From Hawksworthiomyces lignivorus (Eukaryota > Ascomycota > Sordariomycetes > Ophiostomatales > Ophiostomataceae): a stretch of 64,000 nt of DNA. The DNA is taken from positions 992,001 through 1,056,000 of the forward strand of contig NTMA01000001.1 in NCBI GenBank assembly GCA_002917075.1. The letters run 5' to 3'. A program made the position numbers and the translations under genes. Positions 12,137-23,908 of the stretch are shown here, in pieces. Below the pieces are notes generated by a model. The model saw nothing but the letters and a program-made list of their open reading frames with translations, was not told the origin of the DNA and did no database searches. Numbering within the stretch: the first letter of the stretch is position 1; each line of letters opens with the position of its first letter.

Positions 12137-12901
12137 TTCGCTTCGAGATGAAGGGCAGAGGAAAACAGATACAAGCACCAAAAACGGGATTGGGGGAGGC
12201 TTTATTGCGTTCTTTTTTTTTTTTTTTTTAATGCAGGACATGTTTTTAATAACATAGCGCATCTTGGTAGTATATGACGACATGACGAGAGGTCTTCGGA
12301 TGCTTTTCGCCTTGGCGGGAAATTATTACAGCCGTTTGCCTTTTTTCATCTGCAATCTGCGCAAAGCGTTTGCCCTTTATCTCGCAATTGAACTCATTTC
12401 CACGGCAAAGATTGGAGTTTCTGGCGTGGACAGCCCCCGTCTTGGCCGAAATGCAATTATTGGACTGTAGACAGTGAAACGTGAAATCCGGCACCACAAT
12501 CAGTGAGGCGGGGATCATGGAATGCCCTGTCCCCTGTTCAAGTGTCAGCCCAGCTTAATAGTCGACGCAAACGAGACGTGTGGTAATAGTGCGGAGCCAA
12601 TCACACCAAGATGAGTGAGTATCATCACTGTGGCATCCCCCGCCGTACCTGAGCATCAGCTGCCCTTATCTCCACTTTTGCCTTCACCTGTCTTCACCTT
12701 TGACTTCTCCTTTTCTCGTATCCACCTTGATCAAGTATTATTTGTTCAAGGGGCGTTGCAGTGAATCACATCCTCAGTAACCACGGATATATATTTTGTT
12801 TTATCTACGTACTTCATGATTTGACACTTTCTCTCTGCAACACGATTGGCTTTGTACCGTACATCTCCTTAGCCTTACATCCCCCCTTTGCCTCGTTCAC
12901 C
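12137..12901. other. Intergenic spacer
   Basis: The region contains the 3' flank of the methyltransferase gene, including a run of about 18 T at 12212-12229, and the promoter of the zinc-finger gene. I see no gene or structured element. Confidence 0.45.
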
Positions 12902-13831
12902 ATGGCTGTCGGGTGCTCTACCTGCGACCGGTGGTTTATCAGCCAAACTGCGGCCGACCAGCACATGAGGGCCAAGAACCACTTTGCCGAAGAGTGTAGT
13001 ATCTGCGATTTGACGTTGCCGACAATAGAAGACCGGCTGATGCATGAGCGACAAGTCCATTTATTCTGTGGAGAATGTCAACGCCGATTTTCATCGGCCA
13101 ATGCAATTAATATGGTAAGTCTTGTATTCTTGTACTCGTACAGCTTGTCCATGCCTAGCCTTTTTTTTTTCTTCGGGTCTTTCTTGTTCTTCTTGCACAA
13201 GCTGCCATGCTAAAACAGCCTCTTGCGCAGCATCTCCGGTCGCGTATCCATCTCGGCAGCAATATCATCTGTCCGTTTTGCAACAGCGGGCTGGCCACGG
13301 CTACGGGCCTGGCCCATCACCTCGAGCAGGGCGGTTGTCCGATGGCCCCACATATTGATCGCAACGAAATGTATCGGTTTGTGCGCAGCAAAGATCCAGG
13401 CGGCGTCATCTCCAAGAATCTCCTGACTTGGCACGAGCCCATCGAGACCGTGGCCACGGGCCAAGCGTGGAACGGCGACGCATACGAGTGCTACTTCTGC
13501 CACCGCGAGTTTAACTCGCTGCGCAGCCTGAATCAGCACCTCGCCTCACCAATTCGTAAGCATTTCCAGCTTCTCGTCCAGCTTCGGCGTTCATCTCATC
13601 CCGTCTCGCCCTGGTTTGCTTTCTGTGCCGTTTTCTTCCCTTGCTAATCGTCCCTCTTCAGACAAGCAAGATCTCTATCACTGCCCGCAAAGAGGGTGCC
13701 GGAGGGACTTCAAGACCCTGGCAGGGCTCATCAACCACTTTGAGAGTGAATCATGCGGGTTCATTCGCTTCTCCCAGGTCCAGAGGAGCATACAAGGCCT
13801 GGTCAGCGGCGATCGGTTGCTGACGTACTGA
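12902..13831 (+). CDS. C2H2 zinc-finger protein
   Basis: Three exons (12902-13114, 13219-13555, 13662-13831) give 239 residues. Five zinc-binding modules can be read: CSTCDRWF with HMRAKNH; CSICDLTL with HERQVH; CPFCNSGLATATGLAHH with a terminal Cys; CYFCHREFNSLRSLNQH with HK after the second splice; and CPQRGCRRDFKTLAGLINHF. The spacing follows the fungal proteins in which the first fingers recognise short zinc-ribbon-like modules and the last ends ESCGF. The proteins are assumed nuclear and nucleic-acid binding; no target is known. The start ACCATGG at 12900 is in good context, and the upstream in-frame extension to 12761 is probably leader. Length and fingers look complete. Confidence 0.82.
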
Positions 13832-14678
13832 AACCCACTACGGACGCACCTAGGCGGCAGCATCTGTCTGCTCTCCCTTAGAGGAAAACATTTCCTTTTG
13901 CTTTCTCAAAGACAGCCTATGCGCTTTCTAGAGTTGTATTAAGTATATTATGTGTGTGTGCTTACTTCTGTCTTCGTTGCTACTATCTCAGAGAGAAATG
14001 TGTAGCGTTGTGTAAAGGCTGCAAGCAAGTAAGTGAAATTTGGTGCAAGGTTTCAAACAACAGGCTGCTGAAGTATGGTGGAATGACACAACTCGTTCTG
14101 AAAGACAGCCTTGAGAATGGCCAGGGGACATGCGGCCACCGGGTAGTTGTAATATACCCGTACCGAGGGCGGCTTGGTGTTCGGACATCAATAGAAACCA
14201 GGGAGAGGCCACTGGCATAGTGGATGCGCAAAGCAATATATTTTCCTGTCATCAAAGCTGTCTCAAAGGCTATTTCAAGATTACACTGCTATTTTTAGAG
14301 CCTTATTGCCGCCGTCTTTCATGATTGTAGTTCTTTCGCCTGCTATGACCAAGGAATGTCCTTATTTTTTGTCCGTGTTATAATATTTTAGAATAACAAC
14401 GTAAAGGTTGTCTGGTATCAAACTCCATCTACCCAAGAAAGAAAGCCCACGCTAAAAAAAAAAAAATGTACAAGAAGAAGTGCAAGAAAGTGAAGGAAGA
14501 GAATGACATCTCGTATACCGAAAGCTTTATCCCAAATGTTATGCAATGTGCACACCGCCTAGTCTAACATGTCAATCATTAGATAGCCGGTGTACAAGTT
14601 CCAAAAGACGAATAAAGAAAGTGAACAGTGAAAATTTCCAAAACACCCGTCAGCAGAGATCGTATAGATGTAAGAAAT
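13832..14678. other. Convergent intergenic spacer
   Basis: Two genes end toward this region from both sides. It contains an A-run at 14454-14465 and no recognisable coding signal. I see nothing else in it. Confidence 0.45.
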
Positions 14679-15491
14679 TTACACGGCTGGCTTCAGGGGA
14701 CCTCCCTGCGCGGCCTGCTCGTAGCTGTTGTAGCTGGCGCGGTGGTCGCGGCCGTAGCGGAAGGTGCGCCAGCGCCAGAAGTCGACAAAGGCGGCGGCGG
14801 TCTCGGCGAGCTGGAGCAGGAAGAGCGGGATCAGATTGTACTGCCAGCCGCGCATGATGCGCAGGTGCTTAGCCAGGTCGGCGCGCAGGGCCGGGTCGGT
14901 CAGGTCGAGCTGGTCCAGCACGGCGGAGAACCAGTTCTGCGGCGTCCACGAGTCCAAGGGGTACGGGTGGTGCGCCGGGTCCTGGATCCCGGCGGCGGTG
15001 GCCTGGTTGATGGTCTGGCCGCTGTGCTTGTTGGTCTCGTCAAAGACGTACGCGAGCGCGCCGAGCGTCAGCAGCAGCGCCGGCACCTGCAGCACCAGCC
15101 ACACCCAGTAGAGCAGGTGCACGCCGGCGGTGAAGACGGGGCGCCGCCGCCGCTGGCGGTCCGCCGTGTAGTTGGTGGTCGACACGGAGAAGCGCGTGCG
15201 CAGCGCCAGCACCAGCGCGCCCGTCAGGCCCACCAGCACCAGCGCCGTGCCAGCCGCGCCGTTGCTGGTGTGGCCCTGGTTCACCAGCATGTGCGCCGGC
15301 TTGCCGGCGATCTGGTACGTGGCGGCGCCGCCGGGCGCCGACACACCCGCGGGGGTGTTCACCGTGTAGACGCCGCTCGGGGCGCCGCTGTGCAGGTAGG
15401 AGACCATGCTGGTCACGAAGCCGAGCTCAATGGTCGCGTCGGCCGCGAGCACGGCCAGGGTCGCCACGAGGGCCGGGTGGGGGGCTGCCAT
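14679..15491 (-). CDS. Uncharacterised fungal membrane protein with four predicted helices
   Basis: A single exon of 270 residues starts with MAAPHPAL. Hydrophobic segments lie near residues 5-30, 75-100, 125-150 and 215-240. The loop after the first helix is polar with Gly/Pro/Thr (VNTPAGVSAP) and carries the segment AHMLVNQGHTSN; the C-terminal tail is basic and tyrosine-rich. I recognise it only as a fungal hypothetical family of integral membrane proteins and do not assign a function. The frame stays open upstream to 15791, and an ATG at 15599 would add 36 residues rich in Gln and Glu, but the added part looks like leader sequence. The gene converges on the zinc-finger gene. Confidence 0.7.
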   Translation of the reverse strand: MAAPHPALVATLAVLAADATIELGFVTSMVSYLHSGAPSGVYTVNTPAGVSAPGGAATYQIAGKPAHMLVNQGHTSNGAAGTALVLVGLTGALVLALRTRFSVSTTNYTADRQRRRRPVFTAGVHLLYWVWLVLQVPALLLTLGALAYVFDETNKHSGQTINQATAAGIQDPAHHPYPLDSWTPQNWFSAVLDQLDLTDPALRADLAKHLRIMRGWQYNLIPLFLLQLAETAAAFVDFWRWRTFRYGRDHRASYNSYEQAAQGGPLKPAV

Positions 15492-17795
15492 AGCTGCGCG
15501 CGTGTGTGTGCGTGAGTTGGGCGGTCGCTGGAGATCGTTCTGCCGCTGCTGTTGCTGCTCTTCTTCTAAGAGAGGCGTGGCATGGGATGATGGGATCATG
15601 AAGAAAGAGGGAGAGAGGCGACGAGAAGGGAATGGCTGGCTAAGGGAATCAGCACGGACAAGAGCTTTATAGCATACTGCTGCAGATAAGGTGTAAGGAT
15701 CAGAAAGCAGTTGCAACGGTAGCAACGACAAGCGACAAGCAAGGCAGAACCAACCATTAATAAGAGAAACCAACAGCTTTACCGAGGGCAAACCCGACAG
15801 AAAGAAACCGAAAACGAATACTGGCAGCTAAATTCGATAACGGGCCTCCCGGGGGGGGAGGGGGTGAGAAGAGGAGCAAGGGGGCTATATTGGTCTGCAT
15901 GTTATGGGGGGGACAAGATGCGCAATGGATCACATATGATCGCAGTAAGGAAGACGGAGGAGAAGTGCAGGGACAAATAGCAAGAAGGCAAAATCCTTCC
16001 CTGGCGGTACAACTCTTTGGCCACGCCCGACGAATGGCATCCTTTGCGGAAGAAAAGCAGGAAGCGGATGTGTGCATGTGTGTGTTGGCATGGCCACATT
16101 TTTGCGCCATTCTCTCCCCCCGGTCTGCCCTCCTTCTTCTCATTTCCCCCCGACAGAGCAATAGAAAGTGTGGCTTTCGTCAGATTTTATCTTGAAGATG
16201 CTCATTTGCTAGCATGGGTCATTCAGTGGTGTGCAATTCGCTGGTTTCCTGTCGCTGTCCATTTCCCAGTCTACTTTCTTGGGTTTAATTTTCATAATTT
16301 CTCACATCACCGATTCTGGCAACGTAGCCAGGGCAGACCAGAGTAGTGCTGACGCCACAAGAACCCAATCCCTGGGTTTCCTGATATCTTACCGCTTTTC
16401 TTGCGCGGTCTATTTTGGCATCTCCTGACTAGAGATTATCTAGGAAGTGCACATCTTTAGTGCGTATTTGAGTTGTGCTTTGCAAGCAATGCATAACTTG
16501 CGTGTCTTCCTGGTTTACAACATCGAAAAGGGGCATATTAAGAAGAGGCAGACCAGCCAAGTCGAGAAAATGAAGCGGCGGAGGGGCGTAAGGCTGAGGC
16601 ATCGGATATTGGATTACGCAGGGATTCACCAACTTACACCAATCCAATTCTCTGGGGTGACCCACAAACGGCACCCAAAAGGGGATAAACATTAAATGAA
16701 AACGAAGATCAACACGAAAACAACTAACGCTGTGTGCTCCGTGCATCTACATAGTCGTAGGACCAACAGAAGAAACAAAACGAAAACCACTGTAATACAT
16801 AACTCTTCTTTCTTTCAGACTCTACCAAGTCCTGCACCACAATATCAGCTGACGTGGAGAAAACTCTAGGACCCGCAAGAACGTCGGTCGTGGCGCAGCT
16901 GCTGTTCGTACTGCCAGCAACGTCAGCCAGAAATGTTTCTGTCCGGGCTGCTTTAGCTCTTGTTTGACGTGCCAAGATCGCCCTAAACCTAATACTATGA
17001 ACTCGTACCGGGTAATCTAGACCACACGGAGCAACCTTTGAGCCTCCTCATCCTCTCCCTCCTTTGCTCTCACCTGTCGCCACCCGGGGCACTGTTTGTG
17101 TTCTCTCTGCTCGTACACCGCAACCTGAATGGTAGGGCGCGGGAGGCGATCATCCCCTCCCTCGGCTTTGCAAATCGTCCGTTAGATTCTAATTAAAGAA
17201 ACGTCGTCATTCATCAACGTACGACAAACACAATGTAGTTTGCAGAAAGCTGCCAACAGAACGAAAACCATATCCAATCTAAATAAAACATCAACTGGTG
17301 CAGTTTAAGCATTGTATGGTTTTACCTTTTTTGGAATTTTGGAATTTTGGAATTTTTTTTTATAAAAAAAGTCTCTCTATGCACTGCTTCCTCTGCTCCA
17401 GCATAAGATGATGGGCAAGGGGTGAGGTTTATTTAGAGAGCACAGACAAAGAGTATTACCAAGCAAATAAATAAAGTATCAAGATGCCATCTGTGAAATA
17501 GTAGAATGGCCACTATAATATTGTGTGAATGGTGCCTCGCCTCACGGAGAACTTGCAGAGGCACCAACAGTAATCCTGTTGTGCGAAGTCTCGATCCCGT
17601 TGTTGGCACGAGAATATGCGTCACATACGTGTGGACGTGTAGATGCCTGTCTTTGGACAGATTCACAGCATACCCATGTAATACAAAAATAAAATTAAAC
17701 TCAAATCATTAATTTATTTAGACTTTACGTACACGACATTTACTCGCCTTTTTGTAGCTTACACCTTTGGGGACTAGACAATACCACTGGTAGAC
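15492..17795. other. Intergenic region (2.3 kb)
   Basis: No convincing gene. It holds the leader of the membrane-protein gene, G-rich stretches near 15849-15863, AT-rich sequence and a short perfect repeat of GGAATTTT at 17334-17357. Small open frames here have no recognisable domains. Confidence 0.45.
17334..17357. repeat. Three tandem copies of GGAATTTT
   Basis: The octamer ttggaatt/ggaatttt repeats three times and runs into a T-tract followed by an A-tract. It is a small microsatellite in non-coding DNA. Confidence 0.6.
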
Positions 17796-20700
17796 TTATC
17801 CTCCTGCCTCATCTGTCCCACCGTCCACCGCCTCGGGGCTGTTGGTTCGAATAATATCTGGAATGATTGTTCTACCAGCAAGCTGACCACTAGGCCCAAC
17901 AGCACTTAGCCACGGGTGCTCCAAACACTGTTTTATGGTGAAACGCTTCTCTATGTCCACACATATCATATTGTCGATCAGGTCCAGCGCTGGATCCCCG
18001 ACCGAATCCCAATATGGAGATGGGAAGTTGAAACGGCCTCCTCTGATTTGCTCCGCTATATTATACGGATAGTTCTGTTCGTCGTACAGCTCATCCGAGA
18101 AAGGATTAAATCCGCATAGGCAAGTATAAAGGACTACGCCACTGGACCAGACATCGATAGGGAGGCCATATTGCCTTTGCTTGTCAGGGGCTAGCACTTC
18201 AGGCGCAACGTCTGCGTGTGCGTATGAGTACAAGACGACGTGTTAGCAGGGGGGAAATCAAACTTACAGCTTGGAGTTCCACATAGTGTGGCGGTTAGTT
18301 GAAGAATGTTTTCCTCAGTAGAGAGCTTCTTGGATAAGCCGAAGTCTAAGAGCTTGACGGTCAATGAGTCGCTGTCGAGCAGAGCGATGTTCTCGGGCTT
18401 GATGTCACGATGCATCCACCCGCGGTCGTGCTGTAGGTGGTTCATGTTAGCGGTCAAGAACACAGTACGATGGGAATGGATCGCACGCACAAGAAACTGT
18501 AGGGCTGAGAAAATTTGTTTAAAGATGGCGCGAGTGTCGTCTTCCGTGAGCTTCTGCCTCTTGACGATGTAGTGGAAGAGCTCACCACCGTGCATCAGCT
18601 CCATGACCTGAAAAACCTGGCAAATGTCATACTCGGCGAAGAGATCTACTCGTTGCATGAGATTGGGGTGCGTATCCTGGCTCAGAGTCTGCAGAAATTG
18701 GCACTCGGCACGCAAGTGGCCGATGTTGTAGCTCCTCTTGGACCACACAGGCATCTTGTAGACCTTGACTGCATATTTTACGCCCGTGACCCTGCTGCGG
18801 CATACAAACACCTTGGAAAAGTGGCCGCTTCCTAGGCTTGACTGCACCTCGTACCGCAGTTCGAACCCGATGCTGTATTCGATGCCCTCCAGAGCGTCCA
18901 AGAAGTCGCCTCTGTCTGCCTGTGCTTCGTGTGCTTCAGCAGTATTGGCGGAAGCGGGAGGCTCCGCCGCCTCCTGTAGGGGCAGCAGCCCGCGCATAAG
19001 GCGCGAGCTCTGGCGCTGCAGGGGCTGGCCAGCGACGGCCTCGTAGTCGGCGGTCAGGCGGCGGACCATGTGGCGGAAGCCGCGGCGCGAGGCAACCAGG
19101 GACGCACGGCGGCCGGCGGGCCCGCGCGGCAGGATAGCACCGTGGTCGGCAAGGCAGAGGGCGATGGCCTCCTGGCAGCTGCGGGCGGCCATGCTGAGGG
19201 CGGAGTCGCCCCAGGCGGTCTCGGCGGCCAGGTCGGCGCCGGCGTCCACGAGCAGGCGCACAACGGCCAGGCTGCCGCTGGCGACGGCCGACATGAGCGG
19301 CGTCCAGCCGCCGGCGGCCGCGCTGTCGACGTCGGCGCGGCCGCTGCGCAGCAGCACTTCGACGACAGCCGCGTGGCCGCGGCGCGCGGCGTGCTCCAGG
19401 GCGGTCTTGCGCATGGCGTCGCGCGCGTTGGCGTCGGCGCCCAGCGCGAGCAGCGCCTCGACGTTGGCCACGCTGCCGGCGGCGGCGGCGCGAATCAATG
19501 CCGTCTCGCCGTCGGTGCCGCAGCAGTCGACGGCCTGTCCCGCGTCGCGCACGAGGCGCCGCAGCAGCGCAGCCAGGTCATCAAAGGCTGCGGTCAGCAC
19601 GAGCGCAGGCACGAGGCGGGGGTACTCTTGGCTCCAGTTGTTGTGCCGGGCGGCGGCGGTGGCGCTGACTGCGCCTGCTGCCCCGTCCTCTCTGTAGCGC
19701 ACGACGCTGGCCGCCTGGTTCGCGATGGCAAATGCCGCCGTCGCCGCCCGGGCACCTCGCTGAGCCTGTACCATCGGCGCCACCCTCCGCCACAGGGCGC
19801 CCTCGTCGACCGCCGTCGCGTCGGCGCCCCAAAAGCGTGCCGCGTACGCCAGAAACGGGTACGCATCCAGGCGCGCGCGCATGGCGGCGTCCGTCAGGCA
19901 CACGCCGTCGGCAAAGTTAGGCAGCGCCAGGTAGGCCAGGCACGCACGCGTCAGCGTGCAGCGCTCAGCGGCCAGGGCCGCACTGTGTGTGCGTATAAAG
20001 TACTGCTGTGCGCTGTAATGCACTAGGCGCACCACACGTGCGTCGCCATCCACCACGATCAGTCCACCACACGCACCCGTCAAGATGTCCGCATCCGGCA
20101 GGTCGTCGTCGTCCAGTGCCACTGGGCCTCCGCCGTCGCCGTCGTCATCCTCTTCTTCGGCGACCAGCTCGCATGCCGCATACATATGTTGCAGCTCCGC
20201 CACGGTCAGCGGGCGCCGGGCGCAGACCACACAAAACAGTACAGACTTGGCGAGCTCAGCAACATTGCGCGCCTGGCCTTCGATACGCTGCATGGCGTCA
20301 GCATATGTGGAATCCAGCGTCGCCGGCAACGACCGCAGCGCCGTCCGGACCTGCTTGCGGTTGATGCCCTGCGAGAGCGACTCGAGGTGCAGCTTGACAA
20401 GAAGAAACCTGGCAGCAAAAAAAAAAAAAAAATAACATCATAAGCAGAATTCTTCATAGATGACTGTGATTGAAAAAAAATGATAAAAAAACCACGCACA
20501 TGCCCTGCGACTCAGTGGTCAAAGTCGAGATGATGTCCTCCCGGAGGCGTGGGTCAGCCTGAACATGCCGCGACAGGCGGCTGTGCTGTGCGATCTGAGC
20601 GTCGAGGAACACACGAATGTCGCTGTTGTGTGCAGTGATGGCTATGCGGCTGGCCCCCGCAAAGTAGCTCTCAAAGGTGGTCGAGTATCGCGACGTGCAA

Positions 20701-21987
20701 AGCAGCTTGACCTGCGGGCCCAGCGAACGCACCGCCGCCACGAAGCGCAGGGCCTCCTCCTCGGACTCGCCGCACTCGTCCAGCGCGTCAACGATAACAT
20801 GCAGTGCCCGCAGTGGCGCCGTCAGCCGCTGCAGAATGTCCGTCACCTGCGCCTGCGTCGGTCGCGTTCTGTACTTCTTATGCTGGGCATACAGCGAAGC
20901 GACCTCAGACGGCACTCCGGCTGGGACGTCGGACAGCCGCCGCTGCTGCTGCAGCTGCAGAACCTGCTGTAAGAGGCTTGAGAGGAGGGCCAGCGTGTTC
21001 TGCTCCTCGCGCTGCTTGTAGTCACAGTAGACATAGACCATCATCGTGTCTGTGGCGCTGTGCTCGCGCTCCAGCTGATCCACCACCAGCGATCTGTCGA
21101 AACGTCAGAAAGAGGTGCATTGCTCGTCAAGGCACGCAACAAAGGGGCAGCTCACATTAACCGCGTCTTGCCAGCGCCCGCTGCATTAGTGTCAGCACAT
21201 TACCTAGCCCCCGGCAATGTTCTCCGTCTACGTGATTAGTCTTACGAATGCCCGGGCACCATAGCGTGCCGATCTCGCCCGCCACCCAGCGGCGAAACAT
21301 CGGATGCTCCAGCCACCATGTACCTGTGCCGGGTTGCACGCTTTCCAAGACAGCTGACTGCGACGCACGGAAAGACACGGGGCTGATCCAGGAGATGATG
21401 TTCTGCGTCTCGTCGTCGACCTGCCGGGCCGCCGCGCTCTCAAAGCGGCCACCAAGATCAGCCAGCTGACGGTTCGTCTGCTTGGCCAGCTCCCTAAAGA
21501 TGAAATCAGAAAGATACTTGTGCATACTGGAACAGGGACAGGCTTAAAGCTACACCAAATCGTTCTGCATCACCAAGCTGAAGTGCGACTTGAGGCGCTC
21601 GAGCGCCTGCAGCATGCCGGCCACGTCTCCCCTGTCAAACGGCCACGTAAACGGCTGGGCTAGCCGCCGCAGTCGGTCCTGGGGCGCCAGTTTAGCCACC
21701 GCCGCCTCCAGCAGCTGCTTGAATAATGCGAGCGGTCCGTCGGGGCCAGCCAGCGAAGCAATCGACGAGCGCTGCAGCGCGCCCTCACCTCCACCATCGC
21801 TCTCGTCGCCCACGTCCTCTATACGGTCCTTGAGCATCTCTAGCAGGCATACAGTGCTACGCAGCTCGTCCCGGAGCCGCAGTCGGTCGGAGGCGCCATT
21901 CTTGACATCCTTCAGATATTGCGTCACCGTCGCCGCCAACTGCAGCACGGCTATCACGCTCGCCGTCACACTCAGCGGGTCGCTCAT
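17796..21987 (-). CDS. NLR-like STAND receptor: HeLo-like N domain, NACHT, ankyrin repeats and C-terminal Ser/Thr kinase
   Basis: Seven exons (21987-21554, 21493-21246, 21180-21156, 21093-20500, 20408-18491, 18430-18268, 18211-17796) close in phase to 1265 residues. Residues 1-145 resemble the fungal STAND N-terminal (HeLo-like) domain, starting MSDPLSVTASVIAVLQL. The Walker A GIPGAGKTR near 226-234 is rebuilt across the 25-nt exon; Walker B is VIVDALDECGE at 335-345; a winged-helix-like region follows, with GMFLLVKL restored by a splice. About four ankyrin repeats lie at 733-865. Residues 955-1235 form a complete kinase: LGSGHFSKVF (959-968), Lys982 in YAVKVY, HRDIKPEN (1080-1087), DFG (1102-1104) and APE (1130-1132). 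It looks CAMK/RAD53-like. Ankyrin and kinase lie in one uninterrupted exon, so the fusion is not a gene-model artefact. Nucleotide-driven oligomerisation coupled to kinase signalling is inferred. Confidence 0.85.
18431..18490 (-). other. 60-nt in-frame intron just before the kinase catalytic loop
   Basis: Canonical GTGCGT donor, CTAAC branch point and CTACAG acceptor flank a 60-nt stretch with no stop. Removing it joins LQFL to HDRGWMHRD, the expected kinase sequence. If kept, it would insert 20 residues ahead of the catalytic loop. Confidence 0.75.
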
Positions 21988-22468
21988 CGTGTGTGCTTGC
22001 TTTTCTTTTGCCTTTTGTTTTTACTTCGTATCTTTTTATTCATTTCCGCATCTCCTCCGTTTCCTACTTCGCTTCCCGGGATCGAGTAGTTCCCAAAGGC
22101 GCAGTTAATAAATAGGCTGCCAATGGCGGCATTGCACATCATTCGGTCATCCTCGCCAAGACAACGTTGCAGTTTACATACCACCCAAAAATCCTCCCAA
22201 ATTTAGCACTTTTAAATGTCTGCGCAGTAGCGGAGCGTGTAACGCTATAGCATTTTCTATGTCTAAGGAGAGGTTAAGAGAGGCTTTCGAAACTGGAGTC
22301 TAAATGCGGTGCTGATCGAACAGGCTCGATAAGCAAAGAAGAACTTCCAAATGAAACTTGTTATACTTTGACTTTAACCATTTCTTCTTCAACTTTAAAA
22401 AAAAAATAGATACTATTTTATTAGATTAAAATACTGTACATTAAAGAGTCATCAGTTAGAAACTTAAA
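21988..22468. other. Intergenic spacer upstream of the STAND gene
   Basis: AT-rich DNA between the STAND start codon and the decayed regulator. A pyrimidine-rich leader precedes the ATG. No gene or clear regulatory motif is seen. Confidence 0.45.
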
Positions 22469-23908
22469 TTAATCTAGCTTGGCTTGCTCAAGCGGCCAAC
22501 GTAGCCAGTCCAGAAACTTTTTGTCGATGGCATCTCTCACCGTAACGAGTATTTGAGCTTCCTAGCCGTCTATATACTAGATCGTTTCTATCGTTCTAAA
22601 GAGTACGGCGTAGTACGCAAAAATAAGCAACGCCAGTGGTTCTTTACGTCGTAAATATGCCACAAAGGCATTTTCTAATCTATATAGCCACGCGAAAACG
22701 ATTCTGTCAGTTGGCGAGTTATTGTAGGACCCGTCATTCTTACCATATGTAGCTTCATAGCTTGCTGATAATGAGTCAAGGCAACGTAGGTATGTGTCGA
22801 TATCAACATTCGGCTCATCGTAGGAGGTTATGAGGCTCCGTAGCTGAGATAATGGTTCTTCCCAGTCGATCCGCGTAAAATTGTGCTGAACAAACGCAGG
22901 CGCTTGTTCAGCAGCGGGCTCTCCGGTTGGGCCGAGAGGTGCCATGAGCCCAGCGTAAAGCACAGCCGGGTCGATTGTCGTGCGTATGAGGCGCACTCCG
23001 TGAATCATGGACACCCACTGCAAGTTTTCGTCGCTGTCTCGGCAGACCAAAAAATCGCTGGAGCCCGTTGGGCCCGCGGCGAAAGTGTAGTAGCAGATAA
23101 GTGTCGCAGACACGTAGAGTGCTCCGCAATTGCCGTCATTCAGGTGCGGCAAGGCCCTACTGAACCCGGCGAGCCCTGCTGCGACATGGCGCTCTGCTGA
23201 GGCCACGTATTGATGCCGCACGATATCGTCGTCTTGCAGATAGGCCAAATGATATCCGGCAACTGCATATATAAGATGGAGCACATAATGATAGGAGAGT
23301 CTGATCCGTGGCACGTTGTGAGCCCAAAATAGAGAAATGGGATCATTGCTGTCGTCGGAGCCGGAAAGGGTGAGAGCTGTACGGGAAACAAAATGGAGTA
23401 GGAGCTCAGTATCTGCGATATTTAGGGAGCCGGATTCCGAATGAATGTCTGCCGTTTCGGCAGAATCAGCTCTCGAGGCTGGCGACGGGACATTGTCGTT
23501 TGGGGTGTTCAATTGTTTCGGCAGAGGTATTGGCCAATCCTTACGTGGTCGGCCCCGGCCTCGGCGCCGTGGTGACGAAGAAGAGCGACGGCTTCCTGCA
23601 CCGATGCAGACGTCGACCGTTGGAGTAGGCGATCTCGATGATCCATCAGGAAGCTGACTCGCTGAGAAATCACAGGGTACGCCAAACTGGATGCAGTTGG
23701 AACACGCAGGTTTGTCCTCATCGCACTAAGCATAAACATCGTCAGTCTGGCTTCAGCACCACGAAGGCGCAACCTATCTCTATGGTCGCTGGCTAGAGGT
23801 GAAGGCGCTACAAATTTTGATCTTGCACCTCTTGCACGTCATGCAGCCATTCCGGGACTTGCGATGCGGCCTCCTGGTTCCTTTTGGGGCACGAGGGCTT
23901 TGCGACAT
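22469..23908 (-). pseudogene. Decayed Zn(II)2Cys6 transcription factor
   Basis: The start at 23908 gives MSQSPRAPKGTR and the first half of a zinc cluster (GCMTCKRCKIK) ending at 23816. The second half (CDEDKPACSNC) starts at 23725 after a TAG acceptor, followed by an AT-hook-like RRGRGRPRK and the regulator body. Two defects show. The expected donor at 23815-23814 reads AT instead of GT, and the TAG directly before 23725 blocks read-through. The frame also meets TAG at 22577-22579 and again at 22562-22564, yet it continues in a clearly coding way (ILVTVRDAIDKKFLDWLRWP) to TAA at 22469-22471. Each TAG sits where related UPC2-type regulators have Trp. In addition, the zinc cluster has Cys where Arg is usual (CKRCK for CKRRK). 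I read this as a recently inactivated gene. Confidence 0.75.

Noticed and set aside
15492..15791. N-terminal extension of the membrane protein
   Set aside because: Open but of leader-like composition; the MAAPHP start gives a better helix-first N terminus. An ATG at 15599 remains possible.
23445..23657. Small plus-strand frame over the regulator pseudogene
   Set aside because: Shadow of the basic AT-hook-like region on the minus strand.
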